Assembly: GCF_014203735.1 (NCBI RefSeq)
Contig: NZ_JACHJQ010000001.1
Location: 310,001 to 374,000, forward strand
Source of the DNA: Actinophytocola algeriensis
GTDB taxonomy: Bacteria; Actinomycetota; Actinomycetes; Mycobacteriales; Pseudonocardiaceae
Direction: 5' to 3'
Length of the DNA: 64,000 nucleotides
A program made the translations under genes and the position numbers. Every line of letters starts with the position of its first letter. Position 1 is the first letter of the stretch. Below, one piece after another: positions 25,575 to 33,942 of this stretch. Under the pieces are notes generated by a model, which was not told the DNA's origin, did not search any database, and worked only from the letters and a program-made list of their open reading frames with translations.

Positions 25575-25588
25575 GAGAACCCGTTCTA
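25575..25588. promoter_or_regulatory. KstR-like box upstream of the LLM gene at 25599
   Basis: GAGAACCCGTTCTA fits the KstR motif except for G in place of the first T. It ends 10 nt before the ATG. Confidence 0.65.
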
Positions 25589-25598
25589 CTATCGGGTC

Positions 25599-26639
25599 AT
25601 GAAACTTGGACTGCAGCTCGGGTACTGGGGCGCCGGCATGCCGCCCAACGCGGCGGAGATGGTCGTCGCCGCGGATGAGGCCGGGTATGACGCGGTGTTC
25701 ACCGCCGAGTCGTGGGGGTCGGACGTGTTCACGCCGCTCGCCTGGTGGGGGTCGGCGACCCGGCACGTGCGGCTCGGGACGGCGGTCGCGCAGCTGTCGG
25801 CCCGCACGCCGACGGCGGCCGCCATGGCCGCGCTCACGCTCGACCACCTGTCCGGCGGGCGGGCGATCCTCGGGCTCGGGGTGTCGGGGCCGCAGGTCGT
25901 GGAGGGGTGGTACGGCGCGCCGTTCGGCAAGCCGCTCGCCCGCACCCGCGAATACGTGGACATCGTGCGCAAGGTGCTGGCCAGGGAGGCGCCCGTGACC
26001 AGTGCGGGGCCGCACTACCCGCTGCCTTACACCGGTCAGGGTGCGGACGGTTTGGGCAAGCCGCTGCGGCCGATCACCCATCCCCTCCGCGCGGAACTGC
26101 CCATCTGGCTCGGCGCGGAAGGGCCGAAGAACGTCGCGCTCGCCGCCGAGATCGCCGACGGCTGGCTCGCGGTGTACTACTCGGAGAAGCTCGCCGAGCA
26201 GTACAACTCCTGGCTGGACGAGGGGTTCAGGCGGCCCGGCGCGCGGCGGTCGCGGGCCGACTTCGAGGTCGCGGCGAACGTGTCGATCACGGTCACCGAC
26301 GACGCGGCCGCCGCGTACGACCGGCACCGGCCGGTGATCGCGCTGTACGCGGGCGGCATGGGGGCCGAGCAGAAGAACTTCCACGCCGACCTGTTCCGCC
26401 GCATGGGGTACGGCGAGGTCGTGGACGAGGTCACCGCGCTGTTCCGGGCGGGCCGCAAGGCGGAGGCGGCGGCCGCGGTGCCGGATGAGCTGGTGGCCGA
26501 GACCGCGATGATCGGGACCGCCGAGCAGGTGCGTGCGCAGGTCAAGCAGTGGGGCGACCGCGGCGTGACGATGCTGATGGTGGGCGGTCAGGACGCCGCG
26601 CAGGTGCGCTCGGTCGCCTCGGTTCTTGCCGAGAACTGA
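25599..26639 (+). CDS. LLM-class F420-dependent oxidoreductase, Rv3520c-like
   Basis: 346 residues, luciferase-like TIM barrel: MKLGLQLGYWGAGMPPNAAE, DAVFTAESWGSDVFTPLAWW, the flavin/F420 region GGRAILGLGVSGPQVVEGWY (about 86-105) and ELPIWLGAEGPKNVALAAE near 168. M. tuberculosis Rv3520c, in the same cluster and next to the DUF35-Ltp4-Ltp3 genes, has this architecture. The substrate is unknown; it may reduce a ketone or double bond of a sterol intermediate. KstR boxes lie on both sides, one of them over its stop codon. Confidence 0.87.
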   Translation: MKLGLQLGYWGAGMPPNAAEMVVAADEAGYDAVFTAESWGSDVFTPLAWWGSATRHVRLGTAVAQLSARTPTAAAMAALTLDHLSGGRAILGLGVSGPQVVEGWYGAPFGKPLARTREYVDIVRKVLAREAPVTSAGPHYPLPYTGQGADGLGKPLRPITHPLRAELPIWLGAEGPKNVALAAEIADGWLAVYYSEKLAEQYNSWLDEGFRRPGARRSRADFEVAANVSITVTDDAAAAYDRHRPVIALYAGGMGAEQKNFHADLFRRMGYGEVVDEVTALFRAGRKAEAAAAVPDELVAETAMIGTAEQVRAQVKQWGDRGVTMLMVGGQDAAQVRSVASVLAEN

Positions 26640-26650
26640 AACACGTTCTA
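26637..26650. promoter_or_regulatory. KstR-like box overlapping the LLM stop codon
   Basis: TGAAACACGTTCTA, a full match to TnnAACnnGTTnnA. Its first three bases are the TGA of the upstream gene, and it ends 10 nt before the GTG of the acyl-CoA ligase gene, so the ligase probably has its own KstR-controlled promoter. Confidence 0.8.
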
Positions 26651-26660
26651 GATTGACGGG

Positions 26661-28199
26661 GTGGCCTCGACCGGACTGTGGAACATCGCCAGAGAGCAGC
26701 CTGACCTGACCGCCGTGGTCGATCCGGACGGCAGGGAGGTGACCTACGCCGAGCTGGCCGCCGCGGCCGACCGCTACGGCCGCGGCTTCCAGGCCATGGG
26801 CCTGTCGCCCGGTGACAGCGTGGTGCTGTTGCTGCCCAACGGCATCGACCTGGTGTCCGTCTACTTCGGAGCGTTCCAGACCGGGCTGTACGTGGTCATG
26901 GCGAACTGGCACCTGGTCGGCGCCGAGGTCGCGTACCTGGTCGAGGACAGCGGCGCGAAGGCGTTCATCGCGCACGAGCGCTTCGCCGACACGGCCGCCG
27001 ACGCGTTGTCCCGCACCGGGGTCGCGGGGTTCGCGGTCGGCGACGTGCCGGGATTCTCGCCCTTGTCCTCGCTGGGGGCCGACGAGACCGGACGGCCGGA
27101 CGTGCGGACGGCGGGGTCGCCGATGCTGTACACGTCCGGGACCACCGGCAGGCCGAAGGGCGTGCGGCGGCCGCTGACCGGCGCGGACCCGGACGTCGTA
27201 CCGCCCGCCGCGTCGTGGTTCTTCGGGATCTTCGGGATCGGGCCGTTCGACGGGCACGTGCACATCTGCGGTTCGCCGCTGTACCACACGGCGGTGCTGA
27301 ACTTCGTGGCCAACTCCGTCCAACTGGGACACACGGCGGTGCTGATGGACCGCTGGCGGCCCGAGGAGATGCTGCGGCTCATCGAGAAGTACCGCGTGAC
27401 GCACAGCCACATGGTCCCGACCCAGTTCCACCGGTTGCTGGAACTTCCCGAGGACGTCCGGTCACGCTACGACGTCTCGTCGCTGCGGTGCATGATCCAC
27501 GGCGCCGCACCGTGCCCGCAGGAGGTCAAGCGCCGGATGCTGGACTGGTGGGGTCCGGTGGTGACCGAGTACTACGCGGCGACCGAGGGCGGCGGGACGG
27601 CCATTTCCGCGCAGGAGTGGCTGGCGAAGCCGGGATCGGTCGGCCGCGCGTGGCCGGGGTCGGTGGTGGCGGTGCTGGACGAGTCCGGCGAGCCGGTGCC
27701 GGCGGGCACGCCCGGGCTGGTGTACATGCGGATGGGCGAGTCCACGTTCGAGTACCACAAGGACGCGGACAAGACGCGGGCCGCGCGGGTGGGGAACCTG
27801 TTCACGTTGGGGGACATCGGGTATCTGGACGAGGACGGGTACCTGTACCTGTGCGACCGGAAGGCCGATCTCATCATCTCCGGCGGCGTGAACATCTACC
27901 CGGCGGAGATCGAGAACGAGCTGGCGGTACACCCGAAGGTGGCGGACGTGGCGGTGTTCGGCGTGCCGAACGACGACTGGGGCGAGGAGATCAAGGCTGT
28001 CGTGCGGCCCGCTGCCGGGGTGTCGCCGGGACCGGAGCTGACGGCGGAGCTGCTGGCGTTCGCGGCGGGCAGGCTGGCGAAGTTCAAGCTGCCGCGGAGT
28101 GTCGACTACGCGGAGGAGCTGCCGCGCGACCCGAACGGCAAGCTGTACAAGCGAAAGCTGCGCGATCCCTACTGGGTGGGGCGGGAGCGCGCCATCTGA
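26661..28199 (+). CDS. Acyl-CoA synthetase (ANL family, FadD)
   Basis: 512 residues from a GTG. AMP-binding motifs: MLYTSGTTGRPKGVRRPL (P-loop, about 154-171), CMIHGAAPCPQEV, TEYYAATEGGGTA near 305, GDIGYLDEDGYLYLCDRKAD and the C-terminal hinge and catalytic Lys region DPNGKLYKRKLRDPYW. It is not FadD19 or FadD17, which are present elsewhere. With a perfect KstR box directly upstream, it is probably a CoA ligase for a sterol-derived acid, but the side-chain length is unknown. It ends one base before the convergent lipoprotein gene. Confidence 0.88.
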   Translation: MASTGLWNIAREQPDLTAVVDPDGREVTYAELAAAADRYGRGFQAMGLSPGDSVVLLLPNGIDLVSVYFGAFQTGLYVVMANWHLVGAEVAYLVEDSGAKAFIAHERFADTAADALSRTGVAGFAVGDVPGFSPLSSLGADETGRPDVRTAGSPMLYTSGTTGRPKGVRRPLTGADPDVVPPAASWFFGIFGIGPFDGHVHICGSPLYHTAVLNFVANSVQLGHTAVLMDRWRPEEMLRLIEKYRVTHSHMVPTQFHRLLELPEDVRSRYDVSSLRCMIHGAAPCPQEVKRRMLDWWGPVVTEYYAATEGGGTAISAQEWLAKPGSVGRAWPGSVVAVLDESGEPVPAGTPGLVYMRMGESTFEYHKDADKTRAARVGNLFTLGDIGYLDEDGYLYLCDRKADLIISGGVNIYPAEIENELAVHPKVADVAVFGVPNDDWGEEIKAVVRPAAGVSPGPELTAELLAFAAGRLAKFKLPRSVDYAEELPRDPNGKLYKRKLRDPYWVGRERAI

Positions 28200-28658
28200 T
28201 CACGTGGTCGGGACGCTCGGTTGCCTGGCCGCGAGCGCGACCACCGCGGGCTCGGCCTGCCCGCCGAGCGCCGGCGCGATGGTCTCGCAGATCTCGGACG
28301 AGACGCACACGATGTGCCACCGGTCGCCGATCACGACGGTCTGATCGTGCACCTGGACGCGCAGGTTGTTCACGAGCTGCTTGGACTCGCCCCAGGTCAT
28401 GAGGATGACCTCGGTGTCCTCCACCCAGCAGCGGACGTTGTCGATGGCGTTCATGTCGCTGTAGACGTGGTCGTCGCACCGGGTCCACGTCAGCCCCGGC
28501 GTGGTCCGCGCCTGCTTCAGCAGGGCCATCGGATCGGCGTACGGTCTGCCGTCGTCGACGGTGGTCGTGGTCATCGGCGCGCTCGCCGTGTCGTCGCCGC
28601 TGGTACAGCCGACGCAGCACAGGGCAAGGACCGACAACACTCCTGCCAGTGATCGCAC
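28200..28658 (-). CDS. Putative lipoprotein, unknown function
   Basis: 152 residues from a GTG. The signal MRSLAGVLSVLALCCVGCTS ends in a lipobox (CVGC, modified Cys18), followed by a Thr-rich stalk and a compact domain with Cys61, Cys77, Cys117 and Cys123, probably disulfide-bonded outside the cell. No family recognised. It lies between two sterol genes but has no KstR box of its own. Confidence 0.75.
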   Translation of the reverse strand: MRSLAGVLSVLALCCVGCTSGDDTASAPMTTTTVDDGRPYADPMALLKQARTTPGLTWTRCDDHVYSDMNAIDNVRCWVEDTEVILMTWGESKQLVNNLRVQVHDQTVVIGDRWHIVCVSSEICETIAPALGGQAEPAVVALAARQPSVPTT

Positions 28659-28677
28659 GCGAGGCAGCGTAGCGCGA

Positions 28678-29448
28678 TCACCGGTCCTGGAATCGTGGCG
28701 GGCGCTTCTCGGCGAACGCCTTCGGGCCCTCCTTGGCGTCCTCGCTCGCGAAGACCTTCAGGCCGATCTCCGCGTCGAGGGTGAACGCCTCGTTCTCGTG
28801 CATGCCTTCGGTCTCGCGGATGGTGCGGAGGATCGCCCGCACCGCCACCGGGCCGTTCGCGGCGATCGCCTCCGCGAGTTCCATGGCCTTCGGCAGGGCC
28901 TCGCCGTCCGGCACCACGTGACCGATCAAGCCGATCCGCAGCGCCTCGGCCGCCCGGATGTGGCGGCCGGTCAGCAGCAGGTCCGCGGCCACCGTGTACG
29001 GGATCTGCCTCGGCAGCCGCACCGCCGAGCCGCCGAGCGGGTACAGGCCCCAGCGCGGTTCCGACACCCCGAAGCGGGCGCTTTCGCCTGCCACCCGGAT
29101 GTCGGTCGCCTGCAGGATCTCCGTGCCGCCCGCGATGGCCGGGCCCTCCACCGCCGCGATCAGGGGCTTGGTCAGGCGGCGGCCCTTCAGCAGCGGCTCG
29201 ATCACCGACGCGTCGAACGAGTTCTCGCTCGGGTGGTTCGTGGTCATGGCCTTCAGGTCGGCGCCCGCGCAGAAGACGCCGCCCGCGCCGGTCAGCACAC
29301 ACGCGCGCACCGCGGGGTCCTCGTCGACGCGGTCCCACGCCTCGCGCATGATCTTCAGCATCTCGGCCGAGAGCGCGTTGCGGGCCGCCGGGCGGTTCAT
29401 CGTCACGACCAGTACCTGGCCGTTCAGTTCGACGAGGCAGTCCGCCAT
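28678..29448 (-). CDS. echA19: EchA19, enoyl-CoA hydratase of sterol side-chain oxidation
   Basis: 256 residues, crotonase. It aligns end to end with M. tuberculosis EchA19: [37 protein letters not shown] (oxyanion hole), [52 protein letters not shown] and the C-terminal [20 protein letters not shown]. The catalytic-region Glu is in [12 protein letters not shown]. EchA19 hydrates enoyl-CoA steroid intermediates of the side chain. Divergent from fadD19 with a KstR box between, the same arrangement as Rv3515c/Rv3516. Confidence 0.94.
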   Translation of the reverse strand: MADCLVELNGQVLVVTMNRPAARNALSAEMLKIMREAWDRVDEDPAVRACVLTGAGGVFCAGADLKAMTTNHPSENSFDASVIEPLLKGRRLTKPLIAAVEGPAIAGGTEILQATDIRVAGESARFGVSEPRWGLYPLGGSAVRLPRQIPYTVAADLLLTGRHIRAAEALRIGLIGHVVPDGEALPKAMELAEAIAANGPVAVRAILRTIRETEGMHENEAFTLDAEIGLKVFASEDAKEGPKAFAEKRPPRFQDR

Positions 29449-29481
29449 GAATTCACCTCCTGCTCAGGCATTGCCAGAAAC

Positions 29482-29495
29482 GATAACACGTTCTA
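29482..29495. promoter_or_regulatory. KstR-like box between echA19 and fadD19
   Basis: GATAACACGTTCTA matches the KstR motif except for G in place of the first T. It is in the 57-bp spacer of the divergent pair, 10 nt from the fadD19 GTG. Confidence 0.72.
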
Positions 29496-29505
29496 ATTTA
29501 GTTCC

Positions 29506-31122
29506 GTGGCCCTCAACATCGCGGACCTCTTCGAGCATGCAGTCGACGCCTTTCCCGACCGGACCGCGATCGCATGCGGCGACCGCGCGGCGACCTTCGC
29601 CGAACTGGAAGGGCGTGCCAACCAACTGGCCCATCACCTGGCGGAACAGGGCATCGGGCGCGGCGACCACATCGGTCTCTACAGCCGCAACTCCATCGAG
29701 GCGATCGAAACCCTGCTCGCGGCGTACAAGCTGCGTGCGGTGACGGTCAACGTGAACTACCGCTACGTCGAGAACGAGTTGCGATACCTCTTCGACAACG
29801 CGGACCTCGTCGCCGTCGTCCACGAGCGGCGCTTCTCCGACCGGATGGCGGCGGTCCTGCCGGACACGCCCGGCGTGCGGCACACGCTCGTCATCGACGA
29901 CGGCACCGACCTGCCCAGCGACAGCACCGGGTACGAGGACGCGCTCGCAGACCAGTCGACCGAGCGGGACTTCGGTGAACGCAGCCCCGACGACCTCTAC
30001 ATCCTCTTCACCGGCGGCACCACCGGTTACCCGAAGGGCGTGATGTGGCGGCACGAGGACGTGTGGCGCACCCTCGGCGGCGGCATCGACTTCTACACCG
30101 GCGAGGCGCTGCCCGACGAGTGGGCGCAGTCGCAGCGCGGCCGCGAGTCCGGCGGCATGACGCGGCTGCCGTGCGCGCCGCTCATCCACGGCGCCGCGCA
30201 GTGGGCCACGCTCCCTGCCCTGTTCGCCGGTGACACCGTGGTGCTGCTGCCGCAGTTCGACCCGCACGAGGTGTGGCAGGCGATTGACCGGCACCAGGTC
30301 CGCGTGGTCACGATCGTCGGTGACGCGATGGCGCGACCACTGCTCGCCGCCTACCAGGAGGGCGACTACGACGCCTCGTCGGTGATCGCGTTCTCCAGCC
30401 ACGCCGCGCTGTTCTCGCCGTCGGTGAAGGAACAGATCCTCGAGGCGCTGCCGAACGCCGTCATCACCGACGCCATCGGGTCGTCGGAGAGCGGTTTCCA
30501 GGGCATGGGCGTGATCCTCAAGGGCTCGAAGCCGGGTGCGGGCGGGCCGAGGGTGAACGGCGGCCCGAAGACCATCGTGATCGATGATGACAACCGTCAG
30601 GTAGCGCCCGGGGAGACCGGCAGGCTCGCCCGCGGCGGGCACGTGCCGATCGGCTACTACAAGGACCCGGAGAAGACCGCGTCGATCTTCGTCGAGGTCG
30701 ATGGCGAGCGGTACGTGGTCGCGGGCGACTACGCGCGGCTCGAGGAGGACGGCACGATCACGTTGCTCGGCCGCGGCAACGTCTCGATCAACACCGGCGG
30801 GGAGAAGGTGTTCCCGGAAGAGGTCGAGGCCGCGCTGAAATCCCACGCGGACGTCTTCGACGCGCTCGTCGTCGGCGTACCTGACGAACGTCTGGGACAG
30901 CGGGTCGCCGCGCTCGTGCAGCCGTGGGAGGGCCGCGATGTCGACTTCGTGGCGCTCGACACGCACGTGCGCGAACAACTCGCCGGGTACAAGACGCCGC
31001 GCAGCATCTGGACCGTCGAGCAGGTCGGCCGCGCGCCGAGCGGCAAACCCGACTACCGCTGGGCGAAGACCTACACCGAGGAGCACGATCCCACCTGGAA
31101 GGCGGCCAATGTCGGGGTCTGA
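29506..31122 (+). CDS. fadD19: FadD19, steroid C8 side-chain CoA ligase
   Basis: 538 residues from a GTG. It follows M. tuberculosis FadD19 closely: MALNIADLFEHAVDAFPDR, NYRYVENELRYLFDNADLVA, LFTGGTTGYPKGVMWRHED (P-loop), PLIHGAAQWATLPALFAGDT, GDAMARPLLAAYQEGDYD, ITDAIGSSESGFQGMG and GRGNVSINTGGEKVFPEEVE, ending with the catalytic Lys region SGKPDYRWAK. FadD19 activates long side-chain steroid acids (for example 3-oxo-cholestenoate), the step after CYP125. The 3' end overlaps the NPD gene by 14 nt. Confidence 0.94.
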   Translation: MALNIADLFEHAVDAFPDRTAIACGDRAATFAELEGRANQLAHHLAEQGIGRGDHIGLYSRNSIEAIETLLAAYKLRAVTVNVNYRYVENELRYLFDNADLVAVVHERRFSDRMAAVLPDTPGVRHTLVIDDGTDLPSDSTGYEDALADQSTERDFGERSPDDLYILFTGGTTGYPKGVMWRHEDVWRTLGGGIDFYTGEALPDEWAQSQRGRESGGMTRLPCAPLIHGAAQWATLPALFAGDTVVLLPQFDPHEVWQAIDRHQVRVVTIVGDAMARPLLAAYQEGDYDASSVIAFSSHAALFSPSVKEQILEALPNAVITDAIGSSESGFQGMGVILKGSKPGAGGPRVNGGPKTIVIDDDNRQVAPGETGRLARGGHVPIGYYKDPEKTASIFVEVDGERYVVAGDYARLEEDGTITLLGRGNVSINTGGEKVFPEEVEAALKSHADVFDALVVGVPDERLGQRVAALVQPWEGRDVDFVALDTHVREQLAGYKTPRSIWTVEQVGRAPSGKPDYRWAKTYTEEHDPTWKAANVGV

Positions 31123-32206
31123 GGCGCTGTGCGAACGGCTGGGCATCCAGCACCCGATCTTCGGCTTCACGCCGTCCGAGCACGTCGCGGCGGCGATCAG
31201 CCGCGCGGGCGGGCTCGGGGTGCTGGGCTGCGTGCGGTACAACGACCCGGCCGACCTCGACGCCGCACTGTCCTTCATGGACGAGAACACCGGTGGCCGT
31301 CCGTACGGTGTGGACATCGTGATGCCGGCCAAGATCCCGACCGAGGGCACGCCGAAGGACCTGTCCGCGCTGGTTCCCCAGGGGCACAAGGAGTTCGTCG
31401 AACGGACGCTGCTCAAGCTCGGCGTGCCGCCGCTCTCCGGTGGGTCTGCGGGCGACGCGGGTGTGCTCGGCTGGCTGCACTCGGTCGCCCGGTCGCATGT
31501 GGACGTCGCGCTGGGCCACCGGATCTCCCTGATCGCCAACGCGTTGGGTTCACCGCCGACGGACGTCATCGAGCGCGCGCACGAGGCCGGGGTGCCGGTC
31601 GCGGCGCTCGCCGGTACCGCGGAGCACGCCAGGCGACATGTCGACAACGGTGTGGACATCGTCGTGGCGCAGGGCTACGAGGCGGGCGGGCACACCGGCG
31701 AGATCGCGTCGATGGTGCTGGTCCCCGAGGTCGTCGACGCGGTCGGCGAGCGCGTTCCCGTGCTCGCCGCCGGCGGGATCGGCAGCGGCAGGCAGGTGCT
31801 GGCGGCGCACGCGCTCGGCGCGTCCGGCGTGTGGATGGGCTCGTACTGGCTCACCACCGCCGAGTACCAGCTGGGCGAGAGCGCGGTCCAGACCGCGCTC
31901 GTGCGGGCGACGTCGAGTGACACCGTCCGGTCGCGGATCTACACCGGCAAACCCGCGCGGCTGCTGAAGAACAAGTGGACGCAGGCGTGGACCGAGGCGG
32001 ACGCCCCGGAGCCGCTGCCCATGCCGCTGCAGAACATGCTCGTCGGCGAGGCGCACCTCCGGATGTCGAAGGGCGGTGACCCGGACGTGGTCGCGATGCC
32101 CGTCGGCCAGATCGTGGGGCGGATGAACGAGGTCCGCCCGGTCGCGGAGGTCATGGCGAGCCTGCTCACCGAGGTCGAGGAGGCGCGGGCCAGACTGAAA
32201 GCGTGA
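31109..32206 (+). CDS. NPD/nitronate monooxygenase-family flavoprotein
   Basis: 365 residues; the ATG at 31109 lies inside the last codons of fadD19. FMN TIM barrel: IQHPIFGFTPSEHVAAAISR at the N-terminus, then a long insertion with GVDIVMPAKIPTEGTP, QGYEAGGHTGEIASMVLVPE near 190, and VLAAGGIGSGRQVLAAHALG (phosphate loop) near 218. It is longer than IpdC and not its equivalent. The overlap places it in the fadD19 operon, suggesting a flavin-dependent step in sterol breakdown, function unknown. Confidence 0.83.
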   Translation: MSGSEALCERLGIQHPIFGFTPSEHVAAAISRAGGLGVLGCVRYNDPADLDAALSFMDENTGGRPYGVDIVMPAKIPTEGTPKDLSALVPQGHKEFVERTLLKLGVPPLSGGSAGDAGVLGWLHSVARSHVDVALGHRISLIANALGSPPTDVIERAHEAGVPVAALAGTAEHARRHVDNGVDIVVAQGYEAGGHTGEIASMVLVPEVVDAVGERVPVLAAGGIGSGRQVLAAHALGASGVWMGSYWLTTAEYQLGESAVQTALVRATSSDTVRSRIYTGKPARLLKNKWTQAWTEADAPEPLPMPLQNMLVGEAHLRMSKGGDPDVVAMPVGQIVGRMNEVRPVAEVMASLLTEVEEARARLKA

Positions 32207-32733
32207 GCATCAGGACGCTTTCTTCGCGGATCGTGTACGAGAACCCGTGGCTGACGCTGCGCGAGGACGAGATCGAGCTCGCCGACGGGACGCGCGGCAT
32301 CTACTCGGTGATCGACAAACCGGACTTCGCGCTGGTCATCCCGTTCGAGAACGACGGCTTCCACCTGGTGGAGGAGTACCGGTACCCGCTCGGCGAGCGG
32401 CGCTGGTGCTTCCCGCAGGGCGCGTTCCCGCAGGGCGTCACGGGCACGCCGGAGGAGCTGGCGGCCGCCGAGCTGGGCGAGGAGACCGGCTTCACGGCGG
32501 GCCGCTTCGAGCGGCTCGGGTACCTCAACGGTGCGCACGGCATCACCGGCCAGAGCTACCACGTGTTCCTCGCGACGGACCTGACACCCGGTAGGCCGGA
32601 GCGGGAGGTCACCGAGCAGGACATGCGGCAGGAGTGGTTCCCGCGCGGCGAGGTGGAACGGATGCTGCGCGACGGCGTGATCACCGACGACTCGTCACTC
32701 GCCGCGTACCTGCTCTACACGATGCGTACGTGA
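32203..32733 (+). CDS. Nudix hydrolase, ADP-ribose pyrophosphatase type (copy 1)
   Basis: 176 residues, GTG start overlapping the previous stop (GTGA). The fold opens SSRIVYENPWLTLREDEIEL as in NUDT5-like ADP-sugar pyrophosphatases. The Nudix helix reads TPEELAAAELGEETGF: the metal-binding ExxEE core is intact, but the usual Arg before it is Ala, as in copy 2. Near-identical C-terminus to the gene at 32801 (QDMRQEWFPRGEVERMLRDG), so the two are a tandem duplication. Possible role in clearing ADP-ribose or CoA-type nucleotides; the substrate is not set by the sequence. Confidence 0.87.
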   Translation: MSIRTLSSRIVYENPWLTLREDEIELADGTRGIYSVIDKPDFALVIPFENDGFHLVEEYRYPLGERRWCFPQGAFPQGVTGTPEELAAAELGEETGFTAGRFERLGYLNGAHGITGQSYHVFLATDLTPGRPEREVTEQDMRQEWFPRGEVERMLRDGVITDDSSLAAYLLYTMRT

Positions 32734-32804
32734 AGGCGCTCGCTCTCGGCGTGGCCGGGTTCGCGCTGGCCGGAGGGGCTGTGGGGAGCAGGGTGCGGTC
32801 GTGA
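32730..32804 (+). CDS. Possible 24-residue hydrophobic peptide between the Nudix genes
   Basis: GTG at 32730 overlaps the stop of Nudix copy 1 (GTGA), and the TGA at 32802-32804 overlaps the GTG of Nudix copy 2 (GTGA). It reads MKALALGVAGFALAGGAVGS plus four residues, a short membrane-helix-like segment. Both overlaps are of the type used for translational coupling in this genome. It may instead be a ribosome-relay leader whose product does not matter. No homologue is known to me. Confidence 0.4.
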   Translation: MKALALGVAGFALAGGAVGSRVRS

Positions 32805-33325
32805 GGCAGCTGTCGTCGCGGTTGGTGTACGAGAACCAGTGGCTGTCGCTGCGGGAGGACCAGGTCGCGCGAGCGGACGGCTCGCAGGGCATCTACTCGG
32901 TGGTGGACGCCGCCGACTTCGCGCTGGTGATGCCGTTCGAGAACGACGGGTTCCACCTGGTCGAGCAGTACCGGTACCCGGTGGGGGCGCGGTCGTGGGA
33001 GTTCCCGTCGGGGTCGTTCCCGCAGGGTGTCACCGGCACGCCGGAGGAGCTGGCGGCCGCCGAGCTGCGGGAGGAGACCGGGCTCACGGCCGGGAACCTC
33101 GAGCGGATCGGGTATCTCAACCCGGCGAACGCGATGTCGGGACTCGGGTGCCACGTCTTCCTCGCGACGGACCTGGCACCCGGTAGGCCGGAGCGGGAGG
33201 CCACCGAACAGGACATGCGGCAGGAGTGGTTCCCACGCGGCGAGGTGGAGCGAATGCTGCGCGACGGCGTGATCACCGACGGTCCGTCGATCGCGGCGTA
33301 CCTGCTGCTGAGACTGCGGAGCTGA
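32801..33325 (+). CDS. Nudix hydrolase, ADP-ribose pyrophosphatase type (copy 2)
   Basis: 174 residues, GTG start with GGGGAG about 15 nt upstream. It is paralogous to the gene at 32203 along the whole length, with the Nudix helix TPEELAAAELREETGLTAGN. It differs mainly in the loop FPSGSFPQGVTGTP (copy 1: FPQGAFPQGVTGTP) and in the stretch after the helix (LNPANAMSGLGCHVFLATDL). The duplication was probably local and not very recent, since synonymous and replacement changes are spread throughout. Confidence 0.87.
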   Translation: MRQLSSRLVYENQWLSLREDQVARADGSQGIYSVVDAADFALVMPFENDGFHLVEQYRYPVGARSWEFPSGSFPQGVTGTPEELAAAELREETGLTAGNLERIGYLNPANAMSGLGCHVFLATDLAPGRPEREATEQDMRQEWFPRGEVERMLRDGVITDGPSIAAYLLLRLRS

Positions 33326-33337
33326 CGCACCGCGGCA

Positions 33338-33363
33338 GGTTGCCCGCGAAGCGGGCCGCAACA
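33338..33363 (+). terminator. Hairpin terminator after the Nudix pair
   Basis: GTTGCCCGC and GCGGGC-c-GCAAC pair with one bulge around a GAA loop, 12 nt beyond the stop of Nudix copy 2, followed by an A-rich rather than T-rich stretch. It probably ends the fadD19-NPD-Nudix operon. Confidence 0.5.
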
Positions 33364-33550
33364 AAGGGAGCCGCAAGGGGGCGCGAGCCCACACCACTCC
33401 CGAGGCTGCCATCCCGGAGACCTGCCACTCTGGCGAGGAGGCCCGTCCGGCGAGGACAAACCACCCACAGCAGCCGGAGCAGGGCGGACCGGGGCAGCGG
33501 GGTCAACCCCAAGCACGCCGCACAGCCGAACCAGCCAGATCAGCGGGCCA

Positions 33551-33680
33551 AACCGCCCGGAACGCAACCCCCACCCTGTCCCGGGGGCATCCCGCCTTGC
33601 CAGTCTACCAGTGGGTACCGACAAAACCAGGCGAACCGAGCCAGCCTGTGGATAACTACCCCTGCTGTGGACAACTCAGG
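33551..33680 (+). repeat. Dispersed ~120-bp intergenic repeat, copy B, with two DnaA-box-like 9-mers
   Basis: Aligns with the reverse complement of 12411-12545. The conserved core at 33590-33612 begins TCCCGCCTTGCCAGTCTACC. The 9-mers TGTGGATAA (33647-33655) and TGTGGACAA (33666-33674) keep the 19-bp spacing of copy A. The rest of the 33364-33689 gap shows no gene; it is a GC-rich spacer between the convergent Nudix and DUF5302 units. Confidence 0.75.
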
Positions 33681-33689
33681 GCACGAAAA

Positions 33690-33713
33690 GGGGCCGGCAC
33701 GAAGGCCGGCCCC
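33690..33713 (-). terminator. Rho-independent terminator of the fadE26-fadE27-fadD17-DUF5302 unit
   Basis: On the minus strand GGGGCCGGC pairs with GCCGGCCCC around a 6-nt loop, and TTTT follows directly. It starts 16 nt after the DUF5302 stop. This is the clearest intrinsic terminator in the window. Confidence 0.8.
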
Positions 33714-33728
33714 CATGTGATCGACAGT

Positions 33729-33938
33729 TCAGCCGCTCTTGCGGCGGAACGTGCGTTTCGCGGCCGCGGGGCCGTGGGCGTTGTCCACCTTGGAGCGGGC
33801 GTCCGCGTGTTCCTGGCCCTTGCGGTTCTGCGCCTGCTTGCGCTCCAGTGCCGCGCGGAAAGCGGCCTTCACATCCTCCTGCTCGGGCTCCGCCTCGGCG
33901 GACTCGGGAACGGACGTGGATTCCGGTTTGTCAGGCAT
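33729..33938 (-). CDS. DUF5302 small basic-tailed protein
   Basis: 69 residues from the ATG at 33938. An acidic N-terminal third (ESAEAEPEQEDVKAAF) leads into ALERKQAQNRKGQEHADARS and the conserved tail AHGPAAAKRTFRRKSG, the DUF5302 hallmark found across actinobacteria. Function is unknown; the highly charged composition suggests nucleic-acid or ribosome association. It follows fadD17 by 4 nt and is closed by a strong terminator. Confidence 0.85.
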   Translation of the reverse strand: MPDKPESTSVPESAEAEPEQEDVKAAFRAALERKQAQNRKGQEHADARSKVDNAHGPAAAKRTFRRKSG

Positions 33939-33942
33939 GACC

